This document shows, in pieces, positions 10,817 through 21,479 of a stretch of 64,000 nt of DNA. A program made the position numbers and the translations under genes. Location: the NCBI GenBank assembly GCA_029378245.1, contig JARKIF010000017.1, positions 186,001 to 250,000 of the forward strand. Direction: 5' to 3'. The DNA comes from Roridomyces roridus (lineage: Eukaryota; Basidiomycota; Agaricomycetes; Agaricales; Mycenaceae). Positions within the stretch are counted from its first letter, which is position 1. Every line of letters begins with the position of its first letter. The notes under the pieces were generated by a model. That model was not told the DNA's origin, searched no databases, and worked only from the letters and a program-made list of their open reading frames with translations.

Positions 10817-11983
10817 ATGTCGGCCCCTTCGCCTACGTCCCCAGAGGTCGCAGCTGCGCGAAGCCGTATGGCGCAGTTGAATGTCGAAATAGAGCAACTC
10901 AGACGCTCGCTGAAAACGCGCCTGGCCGAGCGAAAACAGTGCCGCGATGTTCTCGCCCGATACAAATATCCAATTCTGACGCTACCAACGGAGATCACGT
11001 CGGAAATCTTCACCCACTTCGTCCCACCGTACACGGAACTCGCCGCCCCAACCAACCCCGACTCCCCAGTGCTTCTACTCTCTATATGTCACCAATGGCG
11101 CGATATAGCGCGTAGGACGCCGGCGCTGTGGAGTTCGATGCAAGTGGTGCTCGATGATGACCAGCTAGACATCGTCCACGAGCAACAGCTCAGGCTGCTT
11201 GAGATCTGGCTCAAACGGTCCAGAAACTGCCCCCTGTCCATCCGACTCGCGGATACACGCCTGCTCCCGGTGTCAGCATCGTTCGCCACTACCAAGTTCG
11301 TCGAGGCGATCCTTCGCCACGCTTCACGTTGGCAACACGTCGAGATTGAGGTACCTTACGAGAACCTCCGTGCCCTCTCAGCACCCATGCCGCTTCTCCG
11401 CAGCATAGGTGTTGGTCCAATTGAGGGAATCCTACCAGACACTACACCGTCGGCAACGGCGGTGAGGATGTTCGCATCAGCACCGAATCTCAAGACGGTG
11501 TTGCTCGCGGCGCGAGTCAACTCTTTCACGATCATTCTTCCCTGGTCTCAAATCACCACCCTCACTGCCAGTGTGTATGTTCCCGAGGCGATTCATGTGC
11601 TGCATCAAACCACCGCTCTCGAGACGTGCACGCTCTCCATTTTCGACCAGAAGGACCCTGTATCAGGCCTCTCCATCGTCCCACCTCTACCAGTTCGCGC
11701 CTTGACTCTCCGTTGGGCATCCGCGCCCAACAGTCCCGAGGACGATACAGTGCAGCTCGTCAACGCACTCACCCTCCCCGCGCTGGATACCCTCCAGGTC
11801 TCGGAAGTTCTTTTGGGTTCAGATCCTATCGCTGCGCTCTCCCGATTGCGTCCCCAGGGATATCCGCGCAAAATGGAGATCCTCGAAGCGCGGTTATCAC
11901 TTGACGTATACAAGGCAGCATTCCCCAATGCGGACCTCAGTGTCAGTGTAGCGGAGGTGTCGGACACGGAATCAGAGTATTAA
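10817..11983 (+). CDS. F-box protein, agaricomycete LPTEITSEIF type
   Basis: 388 aa from ATG 10817 (MSAPSPTSPEVAAARSRMAQ). A heptad-rich helix (about 10-45) leads into YPILTLPTEITSEIFTHFVP (about 52-72), ICHQWRDIARRTPALWSSM and LRR-like repeats. This layout is the commonest F-box architecture in Agaricales. It should be an SCF substrate adaptor of unknown target. It stands head-to-tail with the F-box gene at 8.4-10 kb but is a different subfamily. The upstream in-frame extension to 10538 is rejected as a start because family members begin at this MS. Confidence 0.85.
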   Translation: MSAPSPTSPEVAAARSRMAQLNVEIEQLRRSLKTRLAERKQCRDVLARYKYPILTLPTEITSEIFTHFVPPYTELAAPTNPDSPVLLLSICHQWRDIARRTPALWSSMQVVLDDDQLDIVHEQQLRLLEIWLKRSRNCPLSIRLADTRLLPVSASFATTKFVEAILRHASRWQHVEIEVPYENLRALSAPMPLLRSIGVGPIEGILPDTTPSATAVRMFASAPNLKTVLLAARVNSFTIILPWSQITTLTASVYVPEAIHVLHQTTALETCTLSIFDQKDPVSGLSIVPPLPVRALTLRWASAPNSPEDDTVQLVNALTLPALDTLQVSEVLLGSDPIAALSRLRPQGYPRKMEILEARLSLDVYKAAFPNADLSVSVAEVSDTESEY

Positions 11984-12321
11984 ATAACATGGACACCCAA
12001 CTTCGTATGATCATGATCGGGCAAGGTCGAGGCAAAACGGATGAGTGAGATCGACAGCACGTCCGCCAGGGCCCAAGACCTGAGGGGCCGGCTATATGCG
12101 GGCCATTGTTGGGAAGCTGCTCAGACATACCCATGGAATTTAACAGACGATGCCCTCGCGGAAGTCATCAATCAAGCAGTCAGATTGGTCCATATCGTTA
12201 CTGGAACTGGCCCGATAGCAAAGCACCGAGGTAATTTGAATCAGGGCAACCGCTGACTTGCATCCCGTTCAATCCAATACTGCAGAGCTAAGAATCATGA
12301 GAACGATATGAACGGGACGCA

Positions 12322-13234
12322 TCAACACGACTTACGATCTGTCAGATCTCCTCTCCTCCTTCGGTCGATAAACGCCTCGGCCCTTGCCCAATAGTCCTCC
12401 CCAGTCAATGCGCCTTGGTGCCAATCTCTTATATACTCGTCACACGCCATCCAAACGAAACGCATGTCTTGGGTGAGTTCGTCGGATATCTGCACTCGTA
12501 CGGGCGACGACGAGGGCATCACGAGTGCCAGCACGCGGAGGGAAGCACATGCCCGAAGCACGCTCGGAAGCAAAGGGAGGAACCCATCGTCGTTGAACGC
12601 TAGGTGCGTCAGATTGGGGATCAGGGCGAGGTTGGACCAACTGCCATCCGGAAGGTCGCGTGGGCTGTCGAAAATCTCGAGATGCGTTATTTGGAGGAAC
12701 AAGGAGTGTGTAAAGTCGACGGTGTTGTTCTGGAATATGTCTGTGATGTGGTAGTGAAGGCGCTTTAGGCGCAAAGCACCGACAAGATCCAGGGATGTTC
12801 CTAGATTTGTGAGTAACCAGAGATCATGGACGGAGAGGCAGTTGGAGAGGAGGAAATGCGCCAACTCCTGGTCGATTTGGAGAAGACATAGATGCTGGAC
12901 GCTGGTTTGGAGGACGGAAGGAGGTATCGCAAAGATCTGTGAGAAAGCATGGTCGTCTTGGTACGGATATTGGCTTGCGCCGTGTAGACCCGCTCGGGAC
13001 GCGTACCAAGTTTTAGGGTCGGTGAGAAGAAGCACACGATATAGAAGTGGTTCCACCCTGAAAAGATTGGTGAGTGAAGGAAAGGTCAGAGAAAAGTACT
13101 ACACACCATGCTTTCACTCGCCAAGCGACCAACATCAGCCTCGGAATGGACAGTGGCCGGGTGTATGCTGCCAGCTCAAAGATGACTCGTTCGAGCTCCG
13201 GTGGCAGGAGCGCTTGGGTTGAATGTTCGACCAT
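12322..13234 (-). CDS. F-box-like protein, LPPELERVIFELAA type
   Basis: Two exons, complement(12322..13057,13107..13234), 287 aa. Exon 1 encodes LLPPELERVIFELAAYTRP, an F-box variant well known in agaricomycetes, followed by VAWRVKAWVEPLLYRVLLL across a 49-nt intron. The rest has LRR-like hydrophobic repeats and ends in a basic tail. No stop or frameshift. Probable SCF adaptor; target unknown. It is the third F-box subfamily within 5 kb. Confidence 0.8.
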
Positions 13235-13530
13235 TAGGGGCCGTGAGGATGATGGTGGTCGGGAGCAAGAGGGATTTGATGTGACGCGTGACTGGTTGCC
13301 GGTCGGCAAGTTCAAGAACGGCCGCGGCGTACGGTTGTTTGTTAGCTCAAATTTGTCCGGGGACAATGAGACCCGTCTGAAAAAGTCAATGGGCCAGTGG
13401 TGAGGATTGGGCCAGGAGAATAAAAGAGCGAGTGGGAAAGCTTCATCTGCGCATCCGGGAGTCGAACCCAAAACGCCATCCACGTTACATTTCCGGAATC
13501 ATAAGTAGTATTCAACTCAGCATTGCCATC

Positions 13531-14803
13531 CTACGCCGAAAACCCAACAACAAACCACTCCACAATCCCCTGCGTAATACTCCCCAGCCTCTCATCGCTC
13601 AATCCCACGTTGAAATCAAGCATCGGGTCTTCATGCAACCCTCCCTCCTGGATCATCAGCTCTACCTTCGCATTATTCTTCGCATCGATATCATCCCGAC
13701 GTGCAAAGGCGACGATATGATCGTAGAGCCCCTCGCAATCGCCAGCCGTAATCAAAACGCGGTCCACGACGGTATGCATCTCGTCGAACCACCCACTAGG
13801 GGCTTTGGCGGGTTCCAAATACGCTGAAGCCGACGCCGACAACCGCGGGAGCTCGGCGAGGTGCGCTCCGCCCCACTGGGCGGCGGTGGCACGGCTGAGA
13901 AAGTCGATGCCGTCGTTTTTGGACCAGGATTCCGAGTCGGCGGTGAGCGAGACCCAGGGGGAGATGGCGCAGATTCCGGCTATGGGGCCGGAGAGTTGGA
14001 GTTTATGAGAATCCAGGCCAGCGTCGCCATGCATGATGTGCGAGACAAATTGGAAGGCGAAGTTAGCGCCGGCCGAATCGCCTGAGATGATGAGTCTCTT
14101 GGGCGGGAGGCCGGCGGAGAGGAGGGTGGTTATTGCGAGGAGGGTTTGCTCGAGTTGCGTCGGGAAGGTCGCGAATGGGGCCAGGGCTGCGTGTAATTAT
14201 TCAGCTCGGAAGGGAAGGAAATTGGCAGAATTTGCGTACAATATTGCAGGAGTGCAACACCAACCATGATACCCTGCTTTTCCAACTCCAATTGAATGTA
14301 TCGGTAGAACGCGAGCATGTAACCCGAGCATGTAACCCGTCACCGGGAGAAAATACCCACCACCTGCTATTAGTAAGTCACCGAATATTGAACCGAAAGC
14401 ATGCATACCGTGGAGGACTAGAAGAACTCTGTCCATGCGCTTGGGTCCGATCCACAACAGCTTCGCATCCTCACCAAGTTCATCCACTACCACCTCAAGC
14501 CCCTCCCGCTCGGTCCATGTTTTGTAGACAGAGTCGGTCGTCCCAAGGACGTACTGCAGTTGCGCCGTGGTCAGGTGAGAGCTCAAGTACCGCAGGCTGT
14601 GGTCGCCCAGGATGCGTTTCATGGGTTTCGTGGCCTTGAAGGAGTGGGCGAGCGCCGTCCATGCCAGAATGACCGCTGCAAGACAGTGTGAGATGCGTTG
14701 AGACTGCGCGACACTACGCACGGAGTGGGAGGAGGACTCCGACCAATGCCATGAGAGACAACAATGATATTCTTCCGTACTTGGACTGCGTCGTAGAGGG
14801 CAT
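13531..14803 (-). pseudogene. HSL-family hydrolase paralogue, frameshifted
   Basis: Exons complement(13531..14186,14240..14363,14409..14675,14722..14803) match the gene at 6.3-7.6 kb in order, phase and motifs: HGGGYFL, GDSAGA with the nucleophile Ser, ITAGDCEGLYDH and EGGLHEDP. Exon 3 contains a perfect 13-bp tandem duplication (14312-14337) that shifts the frame after GYML and leads to a stop before exon 4. No splice site lies inside the duplication to rescue it. All other splice sites and residues are preserved, so the break is recent. It could be an allelic or assembly error. Confidence 0.75.
14312..14337 (+). repeat. 13-bp perfect tandem duplication
   Basis: CGAGCATGTAACC occurs twice head to tail. 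Thirteen is not a multiple of three, so it breaks the hydrolase frame. Confidence 0.9.
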
Positions 14804-15473
14804 TTTGTGAGTGGTGGCTTTGGAGGAGGGAAGCGGCTTGCTTTGTCGGCGTTTTAAACAGTTCCATCATGACGGACTGATCCCACGCGGACTTGTTTCC
14901 CGCGGTTCAAAACGCCGTCTCTAGTTATCTGAAACTGTTACATAACATGTTCAACCCGCTCCGTATTGGGATTGTAGACGGGGAAAGTTATGTAAAAAAA
15001 AACAGTCGGCGGTGGAAGAACGAAAAAGCGGTCTTCAACTCTATGCGAGACGATTGCCAGTAATCGAGGTTAAAGTTCGGCCGTGCCTAGTGTGAATTAC
15101 ATGAGCGAATAAACTGTTGGATACGCATCAAACAGAAACCAGCGGAGCCCCGAACAACCTGGGGGCGTCGGCCAGCTAAGTTGAAGGACAGGAGAAAAGT
15201 GAGCTCACGTCCTTGAGGCTTGTACACCTACCAAAATCGAACGGAGGTCCAGGCTGGCGTATGCGCTGAGAGAAAAATGTGGAGTTATCGGGAACATCGA
15301 CTGAACTGTGGCTGCTGGTACAAAATAGACGCTTGGACTTACCGACATATGCTTGGAGGAGGAATTGAACCTCGACTATCTCGAACTCGGCGCCATCGAT
15401 TTCGCTCCTGCAGGTGAGAGGGTGGCTATCAGTAGGTAGCTGCACATTTCATTTGAGACTCAACTTGCACGAC

Positions 15474-17288
15474 TATGCTGCTCACTTTGGAAAATAAATA
15501 AAACCGGCGAGAGATGAGCCAGGGACATACATCGTGCAGGTGCCAATAACAGCGAGATATGAGAGACGACGTCTTGAGAGCGAGAGAAAGAATCAGTGGG
15601 AGATTCGATGGATATCGCGCGATCATCGAGAGAAAATCCAACATCGAGACGCTGCTGAAACAGCGAGACGCCGAAATTGAACTACGACGAGAGACTGCGG
15701 CGAACATCGAGAGAGCTTCGGAAGGGGCCCGACAGTCATCCGTCACGGTGGGCGGTGCTGTGGCGGACGCGTCGGTCGTCGCGTCGGTCGTCGATCAAGC
15801 CGATGATCAAAGGATCACTGTGCCGATTCCATCACGTGCCTTCACGTGCGACATTGTCTTCTTCCTCTCTTTCCTCTCTTCCCCAGAGACCGTTCTAGGC
15901 GCACTGCGATCCGTTGTTCACACAAGCTACACACTGTCCCTGCAGTGACACCACCGTGACCTCACGCCCGCGCTCAAGAAGTTGAACAAGAACGCGCCGC
16001 CGGATCGGCACCTGGCCTGCCCAATGCCAGTTTATTGAACTTGAAGAATTAGGGTGTACTAACATGGTTTGCCTCTAGATCTCAGAAAAGCAAGATTTCC
16101 AATTGCAAACGCGGTGAGGGGCCATGGTTTGGTCGGAAAATGGATACATGTTTTTTTCGTTCTCCGATCCCGGCGACCCTGCAGTCTCACCAGAATAATA
16201 TTGAAGGGAGGATGGTGCTAGCGACATATTAATCAGTAAAGATTCAGGACTTCACGACTTGACAGAGCTGGAGGCACACGTACCGTTGACCTCCGCAGTT
16301 ACGCGGCTCCCTGTCGTCCGTCAGGAATGATTCCCAATGAAGGACCACTGCTTGTTCAGGCGCGGAATATTGTCTGCCGTCCATTTATCTGTGAGTGGGC
16401 TTGAGTCTTCTTGAAAACACAAGTTAGTGAATATTGAGCACCTGATACTCTGGGAAGACTCACCGTTCTCCGAGTTGGACCAGGACTTGACCAGGACCCT
16501 CTCCATTTTCCGATGTTATTTGGGCTGTCTTTCCGGCAATGATCTCACAATGGATTCGCTTCCCAGAGATACCCTGAACGGACCAGGTAGAAATATTTCA
16601 GGCACGTACCGAGCTGGAGCCATGCTCCTCGCGTCCGAGTCCGCTCAGCCCTACCATTATCCCTTCCGTGCTCAGAATGCTCCGCCATCTTGCAATCATC
16701 ATGTATGTGATTTCCTTGGAACGACTTGCTAGCAGAGGATATGAGGCAGAGTGCCAGAGATCGGGTGGAAGGTCACAAAAGGAGTCAATGACCGAAGACC
16801 ACTGCCGTTTGTTAACGTTGCGTACGGCGCGTGGCGGCCTCAAGTCACCGAGTTTTAAAGGAGCATCCCAGACTCAGAGTCGTGAAGGGGTCGTTGTTGG
16901 ACGCCGACGGCCGCACGGAAGCCGTGGTGAGGGAACGAAGAAGAGCTCGAGGGGTGACGTAAGCGTGACGGGAAGGTACGTAACGGCTTCGGCCCGGTGA
17001 TCCTTTGATCCTCCCTTTGATTGAAGACCGACGCGACGACCGACGCGTCCGCCATGGCCCCGCCCACCGTGACGGACGACTTTCGAGCCCCTTAGGAAGG
17101 TCTCTCGATGCTCGCCGCACTCTCTGACCTTGGTTCAATTTTCGCGTCTCGCTGTTTCACCAGCGTCTCGATGTTAGATCATCTCTCGACGATGGCTTAA
17201 CATCCCCACTCTCGCGCTGCTCTCTCTCTCTCGTTCTTAAAAGGTCTTCTCTCGCTGCTTTTATTTATTTTACAAAATGAGCAGCATA
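15474..17288. mobile_element. 1.8-kb element with long inverted-repeat arms
   Basis: The left arm (about 15474-15890) and right arm (about 16880-17288) are imperfect inverted copies, sharing TATGCTGCTCA and AAAATAAATAAAA ends, blocks such as CATCGAGACGCTG and AAACAGCGAGACGC, and GGCGGACGCGTCGGTCG. The left arm contains an open frame (15559-15948) encoding a charged helix. The 1-kb core has a possible small minus-strand gene (16321-16843) but no recognisable transposase. It resembles a fold-back or long-TIR non-autonomous element. A target-site duplication is not obvious. Confidence 0.6.
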
Positions 17289-17369
17289 CACGACCGATAT
17301 TGTGGGTCACGCGAGCCGGAGAAAAGAATGTCAAAGAGAAAAAGTTAGAAGAGAAAACGCGGCAACGCC

Positions 17370-17900
17370 CATACCTCTAGGTGGAATCGAACCACCGTTG
17401 CTGATCATGAGAGGCTGGGCGAATTAAGTACCTCCTGAGATCCTGAGAGACAGAATTGCGAACCAACAACAGGAGGATGCTTGCAACTTACAGGATCCGG
17501 ATTTGTCTCTGCAGAAAATAGGCGGATGGCAGAAAAAGGCGTATAGCATGGACAAGTAAGTACCTCGTCACTGGAACTCCGAGGTATCGTTGTATAGGAC
17601 TGTACGCATCCACCGAGTGTCCTCTGCCCGATTGAATAGTAGTCACTGAGTAGTGTGCGACTGGTAAGTAGTACACATTTAAGTATCAGCGGCTGCAAGC
17701 AAGCAAAAAGAAATGCGCACGCCGAACCTGCAGTGTGCGCCGAGTCCCGTTATCCGTGGAACTTGGAGTCGAGCAGAAACAAGAATATACTGAGGCGTTT
17801 GAGGGATGTCAGAAAAGGCTCATCAATAAAAAGGAAAAAGCCATACCACTAAACTCCAAATGCGTCCGGGAGGAATTGAACCCGCGCCGGGGCACGAACA
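17370..17900 (-). other. tRNA-like T-arm motifs
   Basis: A perfect T-arm hairpin (GGTGG stem, TTCGATT loop) lies at 17381-17397, and a weaker one near 17871. No matching 5' half is found for either. Similar single motifs lie near 13456 and 15360. The remainder of 17.3-18.1 kb shows no gene. Confidence 0.35.
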
Positions 17901-18117
17901 TCCGAAATCGAATAGAGCTTCTCTCGGATATGGGCTGATCTGACAGCTCGCCTGTCACGCTTCGGCGCCGTTGGCACCTGGTTTCAAATCGGCGCACCTG
18001 ATTTCAAATTGGCCCAGCTCGCTTCGAAAGCCGGCCCGCCCCCCTCTAAAACTCTTTTCCCTCCTTGTCTCAGACCAACCCTTTTGCAAATTGGATGACT
18101 GACTGCCCGATCTCAGG

Positions 18118-18768
18118 TTGTTCCCGGTGCCGTCCAGCTCCACCACCACCACCACCACCACCGTGCCCTCAAGCGGGACGAACCTCGCGCCTATCCTGAT
18201 CGTCGTGCTCGGCGCTCTACTTTTCATCATCGCCGTTTGTTTGAGCCCTCTCTGTTGTCGAGGCGCCCGTCGCGCGGAACAAACTCAGGAAGACGCCGAG
18301 GAGGACGCAAACAGCCAGGACGACCCCAGCATCTGGTGGACTCAGGATACGGACGATTCGCACACGATTTACTCGGATTCCGATTCCTCACAGCAGTCGC
18401 AGCAGTCCCACTCACACCATCACGGCGTCCCGCCGTCTTATTCGCCTCGGGCTCCATCTAATTCGCCTTCTCCATCCTACTATACTCTGCCTCGCCCTGC
18501 ACATATCCTTGTGCCTGACGTCCACATCGGTTCCACAACCGCCGCCAATCCCCGCGCGGCGTCATCGACCGTTCCCTCACGTGCCGTTGGTCGATTTCCA
18601 ACTTTATACACGCCCACTTGGCCTCGACCGCGTCGCGACTCCCACTCCAGCGCCACCATCGCCATGACACACGCCAGTGCTCTTCCCGCTGACAACTTCT
18701 CATTCCCGATTCCGGGGACATACGACGAGGCCACAAGCGCCTACAAGTGCGAGACGTTCAACCTGTGA
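18118..18768 (+). CDS. Single-pass membrane protein with Thr-rich ectodomain, 5' end unresolved
   Basis: An open frame of 216 codons begins just after an acceptor-like CTCAG and has no ATG at its head, so an upstream exon is missing from the model. It encodes a Ser/Thr run (S-S-T-T-T repeats), one clear transmembrane helix (about residues 24-44, LAPILIVVLGALLFIIAVCL), a CC-x-G-A-R-R juxtamembrane stop-transfer, then an acidic Ser/Gln/His-rich tail with PPSY and YTLPRP motifs. The layout fits small type I surface sensors or mucin-like proteins. It may end at TGA 18768, or splice at the overlapping GTGAGT. Function unknown. Confidence 0.55.
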   Translation: MFPVPSSSTTTTTTTVPSSGTNLAPILIVVLGALLFIIAVCLSPLCCRGARRAEQTQEDAEEDANSQDDPSIWWTQDTDDSHTIYSDSDSSQQSQQSHSHHHGVPPSYSPRAPSNSPSPSYYTLPRPAHILVPDVHIGSTTAANPRAASSTVPSRAVGRFPTLYTPTWPRPRRDSHSSATIAMTHASALPADNFSFPIPGTYDEATSAYKCETFNL

Positions 18769-18804
18769 GTTCCAACACCCCGCGCAGAGGCGGCATAACT
18801 CAAG

Positions 18805-20864
18805 ATGAGGCTCACCAGAAATACCACCGTGGAAAAGTTGAAGGTGCAATGCGCCAAGCTCAAAATCACCCCCGGCCAACTCGGCAAACAAGACCTCCAG
18901 CAAACGTTGAAAACTTTCGCATCCGAGCCGACCTCGTTTTGGCACGCACGGTGTGTAGCTCCAGTCCTCGTGTCGTAACGTAACTAGATGTATCCTCAGG
19001 CTTGAGCCCGGTGCGACCAACTCACATCAAAACAAACGAAAACGCGCGGATCAAAACTCCCTTGATAACCCGGGCAAAAGCAAACAAAGCCGCATCGACT
19101 CGACCTCGCGTCGGGAGGTCCTGATACTCACCTCCGCGGTGAACGGCACGAGGGTCCCAAGACCAACGACCGACCGCTCGAAAGATAATCGTGCAGAGGT
19201 GGACATCGAAGAGACCCAAGCCTGGGTGCGTATCGTACCCGTCCTTCCGCAAGTCGACGAATGAATAACTGTTCGTCTCTTAGGCCGATAACTACATTCA
19301 AGGACGCCCGTACCAACCACCAAGCGCCAGTGGACGTGATGGGAACGCGCCTGTGAGCCCTTCTTTGCGCGCTGCGGTGCAGCAGTAAAAGCTTCTGATT
19401 CACGGTCACTCAGTCCGCCGCTCCCCCCATGTCGCTACAGGCACAAATGCAGCAAAACGCGGACGCTCTCACAGAGCTGACCAGGGATGTAAAACATTTG
19501 CTCGGCTCGTCCCGCGTCATCCTTCCAGGCACAGGCACTGCCAGCGTGACCTACCCCGCGCCGGACGCGACCTACCCCGCGCCGGACGTGTCCTACCCCG
19601 CGCCAAACGTGTCCTACCCCGCGCCAAACGTGTCCTACCCCGCGCCAAACGTGTCCTGCCCTCCGAACGTGACCTACCCGGCGCCCATCGCCCAGCCTGG
19701 GTTCACAGCCTTTGCCGAGTCTGGCTCGTCCACGTCCATGCCGCATCGGGAGATGGTTCCTGGGGCGACGTTTGGGCCTGTCAATCCCGGTAGCTCTTGG
19801 CCGTCCGCACGCCTACCTCCATCTCACGGGGCGCAATATCCTCTGGCGGCAGATCCTTTTGCACGCGACTCGATGACGGGCGTTTCGCTTTTGGGCTCTG
19901 CAACCGCCGCGTCCGCTCCGCTCATGGCACCTGAGCCAGCCCATTCCGCCATGCCCAGAAGAACGCCCGTGCCAGTAAACCAGACATCGATGCATGTCGA
20001 TGTCCCCGCCTCCAAGCCCCTTTCAGCGAGGTCGCTGATGCCGACGAGCTCCAACACCCCGCCTTCGAATCTCTCCTGTATGCTCATCGTGACGGTCAAG
20101 GACGGGAACGGATACAAGCAGGAAACCCTTGTTTTCAATAAAGATGATATTACGGATCCCCCCAACCTCTGCTTCAGTCAAGGCACTGGCCGCGAGGGCG
20201 TGGCGGCCTTGGCGGCTTTCTGGACGGCTGCTCCAGGCGCTCCGTGGCATACGCTGACTGACGCTGAGAAGCTCGACCGACTGCCTGCGATTAAGGGGCA
20301 CGCGATACCGATCAATTTGTGGAAAGACCTCTATGGGTATCTTTCCGGCTCCAAAGACCGTCCCAGAACGTGGGAAACTGCGGGGCGTCGGGTGTTGGAG
20401 AATAAGGTAAAGCAGGTGGCTCTTATTCAATGGGCTTGTTCTAATCGGTCTTGGTCCAGCCCGTCTTCGACGAATGGGAACGTTCCGCAAATGACGAAGT
20501 CTTCTGGGCCCAGTTTCCCGGCAAGATGCCCAAATCGGTGCTGAGCTTTGTCCAGGTGCGCCAAACGTTGCAAGCGCAGAGGACGACACGGGATAGGCGA
20601 GACTACGCGGAGGCAATCTTGCGTTATCCTCTCGATTCCACAGAGTTTGCGAACCTGTTCAAACAGGTAGGTTCGTCGAAACCTCTCACGAAAAGCAGCA
20701 CCATCGCAGAACGGTACCGGGAGTTGTTGGTGAAGGATGTCAAAAAGCGTTCAGATTTTAACCACCTTTTCTGTTATCATGGCAGGCTAGGCCGGAGGAT
20801 CATGAAGGACCCTGTTCACATTCTCGATAGATTGGCCGAACTGCGCAGAGATGGACTTGCCTAG
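18805..20864 (+). CDS. SAP-like N-terminus plus agaricomycete-specific C-terminal domain
   Basis: Five exons, join(18805..18950,19000..19225,19284..19352,19414..20406,20460..20864), 612 aa in one frame. The N-terminus (MRLTRNTTVEKLKVQCAKLK, then WHARLEPGATNSHQ) resembles SAP-type helix-extended-loop-helix domains of an expanded mushroom family. The middle is low-complexity with a YPAPxVS repeat, and the C-terminus has a conserved globular part (PINLWKDLYGYLSG, FDEWERSANDEVFWAQFPGK). SAP folds bind DNA or RNA, so a nuclear role is possible but unproven. The exon-D donor could be 20407 or 20416, both in frame. Confidence 0.68.
19549..19686 (+). repeat. 21-bp coding tandem repeat (YPAPxVS)
   Basis: Five to seven near-identical 21-bp units encode the heptapeptide (S/T)-Y-P-A-P-(N/D)-(V/A). 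The unit keeps frame. It lies in exon 4 of the SAP-like gene. Confidence 0.85.
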
Positions 20865-20929
20865 TATTTCAATAACCATGTACATATACTTGTCCAATGA
20901 CATTTGTCGATCTTGTGAAATAAGACCAT

Positions 20930-21440
20930 GTTCCTACTGCCGACAGGATACGATTGTTCATCTGCGATGGAGATCGAGGATGGAAAAGAGGTTGGCAGAG
21001 GTTGGCCGAGGTAGCACGTTGCCAGCGGACGTTCTGCATCTCCAATCTTCAACACGCTGTGTGGGCGCACGGAGGAGCGCTGGACTGATACGCCATCAGT
21101 GGCAGCTCTCGCAAGCTCTGCGTTGCCAATATTCATGTCGACGGTCACCGGCTCTTACATACTGGGAGCACTGGCCCAAAACAATCTCATCCAAAGCATC
21201 AAGACGAAATACTTGAATCGCATCTTCAGATAAACATGCGATGTAATCCAACCTCTACCGATCCCATGAGGCTCTTTTGAGCGTACAGATTGAACCAAGA
21301 AAAATGTATGGGGTTTCTTACCTCCTGCGCATTGTTCATCCGGACGGTATGGACCGCCAGCTGAGCGATGGCGCGGTGAGGGAAAGATCTCGCACTCGAG
21401 GATCCTTAGCACAAGTCAAGCACTATTGCGAGGAGAATAT
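20930..21440 (-). repeat. Diverged copy of the gene D 3' tail
   Basis: Similar, in the minus direction, to the last exons and downstream flank of gene D (26.5-26.9 kb): shared blocks are the CCATGAGGCTCTT last-exon sequence and the ATCTTTCCCTC...CGCTCAGCTGGCGGTCCAT exon, here with a deletion. It directly abuts the truncated end of the Argonaute pseudogene. Confidence 0.55.
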
Positions 21441-21479
21441 AGACACATTGGGAAAAAGAAGAGGTCGTAATCTTCGAGA

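Noticed and set aside
19435..19746. Gly/Arg/Val-rich minus-strand protein
   Set aside because: Antisense of the YPAPxVS repeat.
20407..20459. Stop of the SAP-like gene at 20544
   Set aside because: The frame running on past 20406 leaves the conserved domain; splicing to 20460 restores it (FDEWERSANDEVFWAQF).
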